From Paulownia fortunei (Eukaryota; Streptophyta; Magnoliopsida; Lamiales; Paulowniaceae): 64,000 bases of DNA. The stretch covers positions 2,232,001 to 2,296,000 of the forward strand of contig CM033115.1 in assembly GCA_019321725.1 (NCBI GenBank), written 5' to 3'. Positions within the stretch are counted from its first letter, which is position 1. Every line of letters starts with the position of its first letter. The position numbers and the translations under genes are program-made. Shown here piece after piece: positions 1-12,590 of this stretch. Below the pieces are notes generated by a model that was not told the DNA's origin, made no database searches, and saw nothing but the letters and a program-made list of their open reading frames with translations.

Positions 1-802
1 AGACTAGTTTGTATAGGGATGATCAAGTCCCTTCTTCAACGTCAAGTCAAAAATTAGTAACAAGATCCCTGAATTCAATCGAATCAACACGCCTGAACTT
101 CAAAAAATCTGCATAAACCTCTCGTACCTCCTGATCTAAAATCATTCTCATTATATATATTTCAACTATTTCAACCAATACTATCATGATAGATATAATC
201 ACGAACGATCAGATAGGGACATGGAGGTATATGGCCCATTTCGTCTTGGGGCCATCTCAACTAGGCCATCTTAAGCCATTTCTATGGGGTATAGTATAAT
301 TGGGCGAGCCATCATCAATCTATTTGAGTACCTGTCATTGATTTCAAATCTGAATTTTGTTTACTAATATCTTTGATGTGAGCATCTCAATCCCTCGAAG
401 TGCTGAAGTGGTATTTCTTTTACGACAAAGCTTTCTTATTTTTTTTCTTAGTACAAGTACAGTTGTCTTATGCTGAGAAACTTGTGAAATCTTAATCAAA
501 GTAAGGAACAATAATTATTTGTAAGATCAAAAGATACTAAAGTTATGTTTAGATTTTGATCCAAGTGAGGAAAAAAAAGAAAAAAGAAAAGCATTCAAAA
601 AAGATAACAATTAAAAAAGAAGAAGAAAAGTTTCAATCCTTCCCCAAGGAGAGGTGCCTACCCCTACCCGACCCCTTCTTTTTCTCCAACCCATTCTCCA
701 ACCCCTGCTACCCTTGATACTATATTTGAATTTTGAATTATATCGAGCAGAAGAAAAATGAAAAGGAAAAGCATTTGAAGAAATACATTGTCTGTCCATG
801 CA

Positions 803-1345
803 GTCTCAGCATCCAATAATATTTATATAAAATGGGACACAGTAAAATTTTATTAGTCATTTGCAGATAATTTTTTTTCAATTAGGTACGTGAGCAGCGG
901 TTTAGATAATTGTATAATGTCATTCAAATGATACACATGAAGTATCAGCATCCAATTTTACTTATTCATATAAAACGAGATATATGAAGTTTTAGTAACC
1001 ATGCGCGAACAATTTTTAAAAATAAGGCACGTGAACTGCCAGAACAAAATAGTGTAATATTATTCAAAACGAAACACATGAAATATCAACATATAATTGT
1101 TCATAGTCGAGACACGTGAAATTTTAGTAACAACCTGCGGATTGATTTTTTATATGAGACATGTGAACTATTAAAATATAATGGCATAATATTACTCAAA
1201 CAAAGTATATGAAATGTCAAAACCAATTGTATTTTATTTTTATTATATTAGCTATTGTAGTCAATTTTTATCGATAAGTCACGTGAATAATAATTCTAAA
1301 TTCAACTATTTTGTGATAGTAATTTTATTCATATATAAATATATA
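803..1345. repeat. Diverged minisatellite, about 130-140 bp unit, with CACGTG motifs
   Basis: A unit beginning with a 'tctcagcatccaat'-like motif recurs at about 805, 942, 1084 and 1213, a spacing of about 130-142 bp. Each unit then runs through 'cataaaacgaga', 'gaaattttagtaac' and 'cacgtgaac'-like blocks. Three units carry a perfect CACGTG (1028-1033, 1113-1118, 1280-1285) and an earlier one carries TACGTG. The copies are clearly diverged, so the array is old. It lies about 1.7-2.1 kb before the PKP1 start codon. Confidence 0.75.
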
Positions 1346-1888
1346 ATTCAACAACAATCACCGCTAACTTTGAAATTTTATATACTCAATATTATCTTAT
1401 GAATGTTCTTCTTGCAATGGGAAATGATTGAATTTTTTAGCATCAAAAAATATGATTGTTGATAAAATGAGACGATGACTATAAGTTACCTACCTCAATC
1501 TAATAGAGTGTTATTGTGGACATAGAAAAATGGTCACACGGGTTAATGGATACGAGGAGTTGGTGAATGATGTTTGACCACTTAATGTGTGAATTCTATA
1601 ATATCGATTAATGTTGATGTTAAAGAGCTATTACAAAATAGACTCAATAATAATTAAATACTTATGCTTATTGCAGATATCATATATTTCAATTAGTAGA
1701 ATAATTTGTATTTTCACGAGGTCACACACTCACACATCGTTAAATTCGTAAATATGACCGATACATGTCTTATGAAAATGAGTAGATTCCATTTCAAAAT
1801 TCAGGATTATCTCAATTTCTATTTATTATTAATTTAATACGTTTTATTGTCAACTAAATTTTAGTATTTTCAGTATTAATTAGTATCT

Positions 1889-1998
1889 CAATTTTACAAA
1901 TATAATGTTATGTATTATTTTATATTATTTTAAAAAAAAATCACAATTTTACAAATATAATGTTATGTATTATTTTATATTATTTTAAAAAAAAATCA
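1889..1998. repeat. Perfect 55-bp tandem duplication
   Basis: The block 1889-1943 (starting caattttacaaatataatg and ending in an A-run plus tca) is repeated without visible change at 1944-1998. The identity implies a recent slippage or duplication event. No coding content. Confidence 0.85.
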
Positions 1999-2927
1999 TC
2001 TACAATTATTTTTTTAAATAGAGTTAAGTTTCAATTAAAAAAAGATTGAAACAGTCTATCCCTTAATTAAAAAAAAAAGATAAATAAAACCACATTTTCT
2101 AAAATCAATATTAAAAAATAAAAACAGAAGATGTACTCCATTCTATTAATAATATTGAAAATTAAAAATAAAAATATGAACTAAGTCCACCCTTATTGCA
2201 TTAATTAGATTTGGCTGCAACAAGTCACAAACTGATTTTTTTTATTTTTTTGTTGGATAATTTATCCTTTTTAAAAGTGATGATGTACTCCATCTTGAAT
2301 TTAGTAATGTTATAAAAAATTAAAATTAAAATTAAAAAAATATTAAAATTAAAATTAAAATTGAGAAATGTGGACCAAAGTCAACGCTTTTTGCTTTATG
2401 AAATAAAAAGGGCTGTGTAATATATATATATATATATTGTACACACATATATAATATATTGTTGGAATGCCATTCATGGATTTAGGTATTATTAAAAAAA
2501 AATATTGAAAATATAATCTTAATTTACAATCACGCCATCTCTTATTTATAAATTAAAAAAATCGATATTTTGAAAGGTGGGCCAAGTCCTTCCTTTTGGT
2601 ACTTTAAAAAAAATAAATTAAATCAGGGACTTAAGAAATTTAATTTTTCGATAGTAAATAAATTTTGTATTTTTATAAAAAATAATTAAAAAAATAAAAC
2701 ATGTTTTTGTTCTCACTCCTATAAAATCAAGACATCTGCGCTACTAAACCAAATAAATTTTCTTTTTTTTAATACAAAAATCTAGATAAAATAATTTCAA
2801 CACCTAAAATTACTAAAAACAAAATCTAAAAATAAAAAAAAACCAAATAAGTTCTAAGAATTTACTCATTTACCTCAGAAAAAAAATAAAAAATAAAAAA
2901 TAAAACCTTGAGCCAAAATACAAGCTC

Positions 2928-2956
2928 TTTTATATTTATTTTAAGAAGCACGTGCA
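2928..2956 (+). promoter_or_regulatory. Candidate PKP1 core promoter (TATA-like) with G-box
   Basis: A TATA-like tttatatttatt lies at 2928-2939, about 195 bp before the PKP1 start codon. A palindromic CACGTG (2949-2954, in gcacgtgcac) follows directly. The sequence then becomes C/T-rich, as plant leaders often are. The transcription start is not known. Confidence 0.4.
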
Positions 2957-3131
2957 CCGAACGCACACGAGATCTTCCCTCTAATAATCAACAACTTCCA
3001 ACGACAGTTCCCATGCTTACTCTTCTAGCTTTCTCCGCCACCCCCACCTCCTACTAAACTACCCAAATCTTCATTCTCACTAATTTCTCCACCAAAATCC
3101 GCGGCAGTACACGGCGGAGCTCGGCCTCTTC

Positions 3132-6100
3132 ATGGCGCAATCTCTCAACCTCTTCATTTCCATCTCCCACTCCACCAAACCCTCCCTCCCTTTCCCCAGT
3201 GCCGTTTCCCGTTTCGCCCTCACCAAGAACCCTAGCAAAACCTCTTTATGTATCAAAGCCTCTGCGTCGGATCCTAATCCTTCTGTGTTGACATCCGAAA
3301 ATGGAGCCGGCGGTGTTTTATCCGCTGCTCCTTTTCATAGGGTTTCTGATTCCAGCTCGATTGAGGTCGATGCGGTGACGGAGGCGGAGTTGAAGGAGAA
3401 CGGGTTCCGGAGCACGCGGCGCACGAAGCTGGTTTGCACGATCGGTCCTGCTACGTGTAGGCCGGAGCAATTGGAGGCGCTGGCCGTGGGCGGGATGAAT
3501 GTGGCGAGGATTAATATGTGCCACGGCACGAGGGAGTGGCATCGGGAGGTGATTGAGCGCGTGAGGAGGTTGAATGAGGAGAAGGGGTATGCGGTGGCGA
3601 TTATGATGGATACGGAGGGGAGTGAGATTCACATGGGGGATCTCGGTGGTGCTTCATCGGCCAAAGCTGAGGTACTGATAGAAATATGATGAGCATGTAA
3701 TTATTTTGAATTTACATTGATTTGATGTTAAAGGCATTTGTTGAAACGAAAGAAATTTTGGTGTTGGGAAAAAAGTGGAGGTATAATTGCTGAAACGATG
3801 CGAAGTTTTTCTCTGTGGTTGTTGAATTGTCAGGTTCTGTAAGGTGGAAATATTAGTTACATGTTTGAAAACAGAATGCCGTTCAGCTCCAGGTTTTATT
3901 TCTTGATGGGACTGTTATACTTGTGTAATAGGTTAAGTTTAGATATAGTTGTGCAATAAAAGATTTAAATGTGGGGAGCAAGGGTGTAACTTTATAAGTT
4001 TTTTCTTCCCACTTACTAGTGTAATTATAAGAAAAAATAAGTTAAAAAAACTTATTCCAATATAATCATACATCTTATAAGTACCCAAAGTATCTTATAA
4101 GCTCCAAAGTTTATAAGATTTATTTTAAGCATAGCCCAATCATCTCTTATTCTGAGAAGTATTTTTCTTGAAGAGATGCATGGTGTACTTTTCATTTTTG
4201 AGATGCAACGACGAATTTGCCTTGCTTTGCAACTCATAACTAACTTTATCGTGTTTAAAGCTTAAATTTGTGATTTCTTTTTTTCCTTTTGCTTATGCAG
4301 GATGGTGAAATATGGACTTTCAGTGTTCGAGCTTTTGATTTGGCTCTTCCAGAGCGCACTATTAATGTGAACTATGGTGGCTTTGCTGAAGGTTAAAAGC
4401 ATACATTTTCAAACAAGTTATACACAATAAGCCTTGACAATCATTGTTTTTGCACTTGTTTTGTGTGGTGATACCTTGCTAATGAAGCTACTCAATTCTC
4501 ATGTGACAGATGTAGAAGTAGGTGACGAGCTTCTAGTAGATGGTGGAATGGTGAGGTTTGAGGTGGTTGAGAAAATTGGTCCAGATGTCAAGTGTCGCTG
4601 TACTGATCCTGGACTTCTATTACCTCGAGCTAATATTACCTTCTGGCGTGATGGGAGCCTAGTACGAGAACGTAATGCTATGCTACCTACAATATCCTCA
4701 AAGGTTTGTGCCTCTCTTTCGGCTCGCTTTCTTCAAATAATAATTTCCTTGGATCAAATTTAAGTTTTACCCAGGCAATCTTTTCCAATTATTGGGCCTG
4801 GTTCTTTTGAAAAATTTGATCCTTTGATTTTGTTTGTCTATATTCTGTAGCAACTGGAACATAGGTGTGTAGCAGTATAACTTGGGTTTAAATGACGTAG
4901 TCCAAGTTAAGTTTCATAAATAAAATAACGCTTTTGGAGAAAGAATAGATTTTTGTCGGAGAGACCTCCAGCTGTCGAATAATTTTGATACAGAGATGAG
5001 AGACTTTGATATGCTTCTTTTTCAGGTTGTAGTATGTTTAAAATTCCATATTCTACTGTGCTGGCATTAAAAAGTAAAACATAGTGTTTAATTTTTGTGC
5101 TAGGAACTTTATCTTTTGTGGGATGTCAATTTGATACACATAATGAGTTGTGATATGGATTTGAAGATATTTTATGTTTACCAATTTGTAAAAGTAGGAG
5201 GGCACAAGTAGTAGACTTGTGTGCCTATCCCTCAAGTCTCATCTTGTCAACTTGGACCAGAGCATGGCTTGTAATACTCATCCAAGTTCGAGAAGTGCTG
5301 AGGGTAATAATAGGGGACTTGGATTGTGTTGGTGCCTGACTAGGATGTCAAGACCTTATGTGAATTTATCATGAAGCCCTAATTGTTCTCCATCATGAGA
5401 TGTGGGAATAGGTTTGATATTTAGGGACATAAGCCCTAATTACAATGTTGCATTTTTGCCTCCCTGATCTGATTACACAAAATTATAATATCTCACAAGG
5501 TTGAAGTGCTCAGATTTCTTTAATCTTCAACCTTTTTGGTAAGAACACAGTCACAAAGTGATGGTAATTATGTTTTTCAACTGACACCCTCAAGAGGTGA
5601 AACTTTGATAATTTAAGGAAACCTACATTTTCAATTTCTCAAACTCAAATTTGCAGTCTTTCTTTCATATATATTACCTTTTAATGTAACTAATATGGGG
5701 TTCATGCGTTAAGAAATCTCAGATTTTTGCCTCTTATTTTGGTAATGCTTGTTTAACCCCCGTACTTCGCAATATTGTTTGTCAACCCTCAAAATTTTAT
5801 GCTATACCTGAGCCTGGTTAGGGCATGCCAACAACAGTGTCAAGGCTAGTTATGGAAGCTTAGATGCTGCCAGATGCAAAACTTTCAGGGCTTGGATAAG
5901 TTTTTAAAACTCTTGGGCTTTGGCACTGGACAAAAGTCATGGGGCTGTGATTGAGATTAGATCTGATATAACCTCCTTAGCGTGTTCATCTTCATGGGCT
6001 TAAAGCATCCGAGAAGGGGAAGTCAGTGAGTCTAGCCCCTTTGTGGTATAAGCCCTTTAGCACCTTAACACAATAGAAGAACTATTTTGAACCTCAATAA

Positions 6101-8372
6101 ATGCATTTAGGATTTGAAATGTTGTAAAATGATTGGTGAAAATTTTGCTACTCTAGCATATACCTTGTAGCCATGTATGGTTTGGCCTTCTGGGAGAAAC
6201 AATATTTGAAACTAAGTCACAAGGACACAGGAGATAATGGGTGACACCTGAAAAGTGTTCATAAAGCATGCAGTTATGTTGCCTTCGAATGTTCCTGACA
6301 TAGTTAAAAAGAAATTTTGGGATAAATATTTGTATGAATTTCTAAAATAAAGCTTGTTTGGATTAGGTCGACATAATGAGTCCAGGGCTAAAGCAAGAGT
6401 TAACAGGATTGTAATTGTTGCTTCATTCAAATAACAGGTGAATGGCATTGACCTCCAAAATATCAGTAATCTTCTTTGGTACAGTGTTTGAGCTCTTAAA
6501 TATGGATACTGTTCATTCTACCATTATGAAAATATGTTGAAATGAAATTGGTGAATGTTGAGGAAAAGGCACATGGAACTAAGTTAAGATGAGTTAAGTG
6601 TGCCGTGTATGAGTGGGAAATGTAGGAAATTGTGGGGTGATGTTGACTCAACTCGATCCATCTTATGTTATGGACAGAATAGAACGTTGTCTGAAAGTGG
6701 CTAATGAGTATCTTGAATGTGTCATCCTTTGTTCAATTTCAGTAATATTCAATTTTTTGTTGATTAAGATCACTTTGAGCATGTGGTTGTGTTTGTTTGA
6801 TTAGTCTCACTCTTTAGCATTATTCCTCAGGATTGGTTGGACATTGATTTCGGGATTGCCGAAGGTGTTGATTTTATTGCTATATCGTTTGTCAAGTCTG
6901 CCGAAGTTATAAAGCATCTTAAGAGCTATATTAAGTCACGGGCTCGTGATAGGTCAGTTATATATTCAATCATTTCAGATATTATTCTTTATGGCAAAGG
7001 TGAAGCCAAGGTATCTCCCCGTTCTCCCCCTTCCCAAAGTATTGGCATTGCCTCGTGGTCTGCTTGTCTATGATTTTTATCCAATTTTCACTTTTCTTTT
7101 GTGAATGAACTTTGTTCATAGAATCCCCAACTTGTCACTATGCTGTTGAAAGTGTGCCCCAAAAGGGATTGCTTCCAAGTTCTTTGGAAAACTTCAATTT
7201 ATATTGTGCTCTCAAAACTTTTTATCTTAAATACTGAAATGTTCTTTATGAAACTGACAGAAATTGATGTGGTGGTGCAGTGACATTTCTGTGATTGCAA
7301 AAATAGAAAGTATTGACTCATTGAAGAACTTGGAGGAAATCATTCAAACATCAGATGGAGCAATGGTGGCAAGAGGAGACCTCGGTGCCCAGATCCCCTT
7401 GGAACAGGTTCCATCGGAACAGCAGAAGATAGTTCAAGTGTGCAGGCAACTAAATAAGCCTGTTATTGTTGCCAGTCAGTTGCTTGAATCTATGATAGAA
7501 TACCCTACTCCTACAAGAGCTGAAGTGGCTGATGTTTCTGAGGCAGTTCGCCAGCGATCAGATGCCTTAATGCTTTCTGGCGAGTCTGCCATGGGCCAGT
7601 ACCCTGAGAAAGCATTGAATGTTCTGAGAAGTGTTAGCCTGAGAATTGAGAAATGGTGGAGAGAGGAGAAACACCATGAAGCTATGGAACTACCTGGCAT
7701 AGCATCATCTTTTGCTGACAGCATTTCAGAAGAGATATGCAACTCTGCTGCTAAGATGGGTAAGAAACATTTGTCTTCAGATTTCTTGTAATTAGCAACG
7801 TAAAAATATCTCATATTCTGTCTTAACGATGGAGAACTCTTAATCTATTATGGGGTAAGGAGATGCTAGGATATGGTAGTTTCCAACATAATAAATAAGA
7901 GATGGCCCTCAAGAATGACTATTTCATTTACTGTTAAACCTGATGCTGCAGAAAATAGTACGAGAATGATATATGGTTGGGGCTACAAATCTGAAGCTCT
8001 TTTTTGTAGTTTCATCCTCTGTTTGATCATTTACTAGTTTAAGGTGCTAATTCGGGATCTTATATTGCAGCCAACAATTTGGAGGTGGATGCTATCTTTG
8101 TTTACACAAAGACTGGTCACATGGCATCTCTTCTGTCACGCTGCAGACCCGACTGCCCAATTTTTGCGTTTACTACGGCGACATCTGTACGTAGGCGCCT
8201 GAATCTGCAATGGGGTCTAATACCATTCCGTTTGAGCTTTTCTGATGATATGGAAAGCAACCTCAACAAGACTTTCTCCTTGCTTAAAGCACGGGGAATG
8301 ATAAAATCTGGTGACCTGGTCATTGCTGTCTCCGACATGTTGCAGTCTATTCAAGTTATGAATGTCCCGTGA
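3132..8372 (+). CDS. PKP1: Plastidial pyruvate kinase, alpha subunit (PKP1-like)
   Basis: Makes pyruvate and ATP from phosphoenolpyruvate and ADP in plastids. In Arabidopsis the alpha subunit works with beta subunits and feeds fatty-acid synthesis. Exons are 3132-3671, 4301-4391, 4510-4703, 6831-6952, 7281-7759 and 8071-8372, giving 575 aa; all junctions are GT-AG and in phase. Residues 1 to about 65 are Ser/Pro-rich and look like a chloroplast transit peptide. The kinase barrel starts near [13 protein letters not shown], followed by ARINMCHG, the AKIES catalytic Lys323/Glu325, [10 protein letters not shown] (Asp349) and the C-terminal regulatory domain ending MNVP. Two active-site positions differ from canonical pyruvate kinases: DTEGSEI (160-166, Glu162 in place of the usual Lys) and ASQLLESM (Ser381 in place of Thr). 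I recall both as typical of plant alpha subunits. Intron 3 (4704-6830) is 2.1 kb with no gene seen in it. The length fits the family (about 596 aa in Arabidopsis). Confidence 0.96.
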
Positions 8373-8487
8373 TATGTTGCTTGTTGTGGTTAGCAAGGTG
8401 GCTTGGTTCCTCAAGATCATATATCCATCAAAAGCTATTTATAGCACTAGCACTGCAACAATTTGGTTATTGCTGTAAGAGTTAAAA

Positions 8488-8493
8488 AATAAA
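8488..8493 (+). terminator. Candidate PKP1 polyadenylation signal
   Basis: AATAAA lies 116 bp after the PKP1 stop codon, in T-rich sequence. It is the first canonical signal downstream. The cleavage site cannot be read from sequence alone. Confidence 0.45.
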
Positions 8494-9403
8494 GAATCAA
8501 GTCCATTTCCTCCCATTAACTCCAAATTTCAATAGCCCGATGTTTGTCATGCCAAAGGCAGTTCAGCCTTAAGTAGCATTTTTCCTTTTGTAGCAAATAT
8601 TGAGTGAAGCAAATCGAGGCCCTAAGTTGAGATGTGTTTTCCCTTTGTTTTTCTTTTTCTTTTTCCAAGTTTTGAAAATTGTGATGTATTTTTACTCTGA
8701 CTTGTTCAATTAGAAGCTTCATTTTGTTTGAGATATCCATATCATTTTATCAATTAGTAAATATTTATAAGCAACTGACAGTGTTGATCTGTTTTATTGT
8801 ATGTTCTATATTATACTCCTTTTTTGGCTTTTTACCTATGACTCTTTTTAGTGATCTCGTCATACTAAAAGTTTTTTCTTTGATTAACCCCTTACACTGC
8901 TTGCAGTTTGACAAAAAAACAGCTCCTTTTAGTGAATATTTGGCTATTTGATCAGGTCTTGAGTCCCAAGCCAAGAAGACCTGGAACTGCCAGAGGAAAG
9001 TGAATTTGACAGGTTTGGTATTTTCCTCTTCGTATTTTCATTAAGATAGTAATGACATGGTTTATTTAATAACAGGTCGTAACTTATGCTGCAAAATAAT
9101 ATTTCCAAAGACTAACCTGGTTTGGGCCACTGGTGATGATAATATCTTGACTTTTTCAACCAATGTTTTGATGAGCTTATAAGAATATGAAAGGTCCTAA
9201 AATGGAATTACAGTATGCTATTCCAAACCAGTGTTAGGCATTTTATTATAATTATTTTTTCTTCTCAATCTTTTGTATTTTACATTTGTTATCCTCTACC
9301 TTCCCAGCAGCTCAGAATACAAAATGTGTTTGTTCTATATGTGCACAAATATTTATGTTGCATATACTATCAGTATGAATTAGACTAGTTTTATCTGATA
9401 CAT

Positions 9404-9404
<1 letters not shown>

Positions 9405-9442
<38 letters not shown>
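9405..9442. repeat. (CA)n/(TA)n microsatellite
   Basis: About 16 CA dinucleotides followed by a short TA stretch. Confidence 0.95.
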
Positions 9443-9443
<1 letters not shown>

Positions 9444-9687
9444 TGTCTTTTCATTAATTTCCTGTCAAATAGAAGATTTATAGGTAGCAAGTAAAAGCCT
9501 TCTGAAAGACACAGTAGAACTGCATGTAAAATTGACTGTGAAATTGGCTTTGATCAGCAATAAGCAAATTAACCCCAGTTCTACTGGGATTCGAAGTTCC
9601 TCTTCATCACTTAGATGGGCAGAGGTAAACACCATGGCTTATTAGCTTGAGAGGGACAATGGTTATGAATACCTATGTGAGGTTGCA

Positions 9688-9736
9688 CCCCCCCGCCCCC
9701 CCCCCCACACACACACTCAGAGAGAGAGAGAGAGAG
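9688..9736. repeat. Compound poly-C/(CA)n/(AG)n microsatellite
   Basis: A C-run (9688-9706) broken by one G at 9695 passes into CA repeats and then AG repeats. It directly abuts the tandem duplication at 9737. Confidence 0.9.
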
Positions 9737-9972
9737 ATCATAAAATCATTGTAAATTTCTTTTACTTTTTTCAAAAAAAAAATTCCAAGAGGGAGCCTAT
9801 TGAAAGAAAATATTCACAAAGACAGAACCTTAGAGGAGAAGATTTATGCTGATCATAAAACCGTTGTAAATTTATTTTACTTTTTTCAAAAAAAAATTCC
9901 AAGAGGGAGCCTATTGAAAGAAATATTCCTAAAGGAGCAAAGAGAGAACCTTAGCGGAGAAGATTTATGCTG
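9737..9972. repeat. Tandem duplication, about 115 and 121 bp units
   Basis: Unit 1 (9737-9851) and unit 2 (9852-9972) both begin atcataaaa and share an A-run, 'attccaagagggagcc', 'tattgaaag' and 'gagaagatttatgctg'. They differ by a few substitutions and small indels. An apparent open frame across unit 2 follows from the duplication and is not a gene. Confidence 0.85.
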
Positions 9973-12331
9973 TCTCAGGTTTATTGTGGCGTTACTGTAT
10001 TTAATATTACCTTTTGGTCATACAATATATCACAACTAATTTCAGTTACAAAGTTTTCTTATCCTTCCTTTTTCAGTAATTAATTCATTTATTCATCACA
10101 AAGTTCAACCCTACACTATAAATCAAAATGAGTCAAAATATAAGAGAATCATATTCTATCTCAATATTTCATTATCAACTTTAGATGGGCAGCAATATTG
10201 TAACTTTAAACGTCATAGTTCTTTACATCTTGAATGGTGTTTTTTTATGATATTTTTCGAAAATAGCAAAAAATACTTGTATATTAAAAAAAATTCTTTC
10301 CGTAAGGTGCTTTTCAAAACTTGGCCACTTGTAAGTACATATTCATGAAAAGAAATCAGCAACTTCATGACTTGGGGGAAAGTAGATTAGGCTCCACAAG
10401 TTTCTTGATTCATGGCCACAAGCTTTTCTTTCTTCCTCTTATAATTCACACAGCAGAAACAAATAGCCAAAAACAAAAAAGGGCTCAAACTGCCATCAAA
10501 ATTCATAATGGTATGGGCCCTGATTTGCTCATTCCTTTCCATTGCTGAAAACAATCTCAGAAAAAGGTTCAGAAGTGACATCAAAGCCTCTATCCCACCT
10601 GCCAAAGCACTACTAAGCTTTACTCTTTCTTCTTGATTTTTTTCACATATTATCAATTTTTATTGCTCTCTAGTTTATTATGTCCATGAAACTAATACTT
10701 ATGTGTGTGTGTGTGTGTTTTAAAAAAATAGGGCTACGTCAATGGATGAGAAAAGAACATTTATTATCACAAAAAATGAGGTACGATGAGAATACAAAAC
10801 GAACATTTATTATAAAAAAAAAAGATACAATAAGAATAAAACGATTGTTAAAACTCGCATACTGACCATGAGCCTTAGCCCTAAACAATATCTCTCTTTT
10901 TGTTAAATTAATCCCTTAGATCACACAGCATGAAAAGAAAATTGTTGCTCCATGGGCATGACACAATGTTAAAACATGAACGGTTAGTTTCATGGAGGAT
11001 CGTGAGTTTAAACCCTTGTGGGATTTTGGAAAGTAGGATTTATCTTAAAAGTCAAAATCTCTTTGTGGGTTTTAGAAGGTAGGATTATACTAAGAGTAAG
11101 AGGTAAGGTTCCATATGGTGGTCAAATTTCGAATGTTCACGTTGAGTGTATATAAGTTGTGATCGCATTCAAATTTATTTAGATGATAAATTAGGAAAAG
11201 ACCATCATCTCCTAAAATTAAAGAGACGAAACTTTCTGAGTTATAAAAAAAAAAAATTGTGATAGAGAAAGAAAATGACTTCCTTTATAAAATTCATGGA
11301 CTTTTGATGATAGCAGCTCATCATCAACCGGCCCTCCCACCTCAACCCAACAATCCATCAACTTTTAAATTTTTCTCAACCAAAATAGTATTTATGTTGA
11401 AGAAAGATGTATTATTTCACTTCACTTATTTGGTGCACAGAAAGATGTACTATTTCCTTTCGGTTTTTGCAATACCATGGGTAGAAACCACCAAAAATAA
11501 GAGGAACACAAAATAGAACAAAAGAATCATACCACCTTAATTTTTCTGTGGAATTCTTGGATTGATGTAATTATGATTGTTGGATGAAAAAGAAAGTAGG
11601 TGATAAAATCACCATCTCATATAAATTAACATTCAATAATAAATAAGGTAGCAATTTAGTGTTATTTCTAGTGTTTTGCGAAAAAGATTTGTGGAATATA
11701 TGGATAATAGATATATATTTGGATGTTTTGTTGAAAGAATAATAATGTAATATTATAATTTATTTTACAAGATATTTTAAATATTCTGTCAATATTATTT
11801 TATTGTAATTAGTAAATATAAAATAGTGCATAGAATTACTTGATTGAAGTAAGGATTGATAAATATCTTAAAAATAAAAATCTCATCCCCTGAAACCTTA
11901 ATTTTCTCAAGAAAAAAAATTAAATTTTAAAAATAGAACCAAACATAATTTGTAATTCTCCAAAGAGAGAAGTTTAGGTGAGAAGGATAAAAAAAAGAAA
12001 AACAGAGACATCATTTCTTATACACTCTTTAGCTTTTCTCATCAAACACCTTTATGTCTTTATCTATCACTATCCTTATTAATTTAATCATGGAATTTTT
12101 TTTTTCCATTATTGTGACACAAACTTTATTAAAATCGGTGCATAAGAATGGGCCTATTTATTCTTTAATAGCAATTGTACTGTAAAATAGCACCCACAAA
12201 TAGTTTTTAGCTTTTCATACTCAATTATTGTCATTAATAATACATGTATTTTGAATATAATTACTCTTCATAAATAAAGAAAAGTTGTCACAATTTTAAG
12301 AAGAATACAAAAATACTGCCATTTTTACCAA

Positions 12332-12590
12332 TACTCCCTCCACCCAAAATTATATATCTCATTTAACTCGATACCAAATTTTATGTAAGAGTTGAAAAAA
12401 GTAAAATATTACGTATGTTTACAATATTACTGTTAAAAATAGTAGTTGAAAGTTAGTGGTGTCACGTTATTATTTTAAGTGAAAATATATTTTTTTAAAA
12501 AAAATAATTTAAAAAAATATTATTTTTATTTTTAGAATGTTCTGAAAAAATAATAATAAAATTAGAACAACAAATTTGAAATGGAGATAG
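12332..12590. mobile_element. Stowaway-like (Tc1/mariner) MITE, decayed
   Basis: The left end reads TACTCCCTCCACCCAAAA, close to the CTCCCTCCGTCCC end typical of plant Stowaway/mariner elements. About 240 bp further on, the right end read in reverse (CTATCTCCATTTCAAA) is an imperfect match. The inside is AT-rich and non-coding. The right boundary is less certain than the left. Confidence 0.5.

Larger units (their letters stand above)
1..2925. other. AT-rich intergenic DNA upstream of PKP1
   Basis: No gene is supported here. The short open frames have no recognisable protein and lie in AT-rich or repeated DNA. The stretch holds a decayed minisatellite (about 803-1345), a 55-bp tandem duplication (1889-1998), short A/T runs and a TA microsatellite near 2420-2440. 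It ends at the PKP1 promoter. Confidence 0.7.

Noticed and set aside
1214..1402. 62-residue plus-strand frame
   Set aside because: Lies across the minisatellite and AT-rich DNA; composition is that of random AT-rich sequence.
9800..10039. 79-residue plus-strand frame
   Set aside because: Runs through the tandem duplication; no domain.
10387..10656. Minus-strand frame with a hydrophobic stretch, possible small secreted protein
   Set aside because: The frame opens without an ATG; the first Met leaves about 64 residues with no recognised family, signal peptide or splice partner. Not enough to call a gene.
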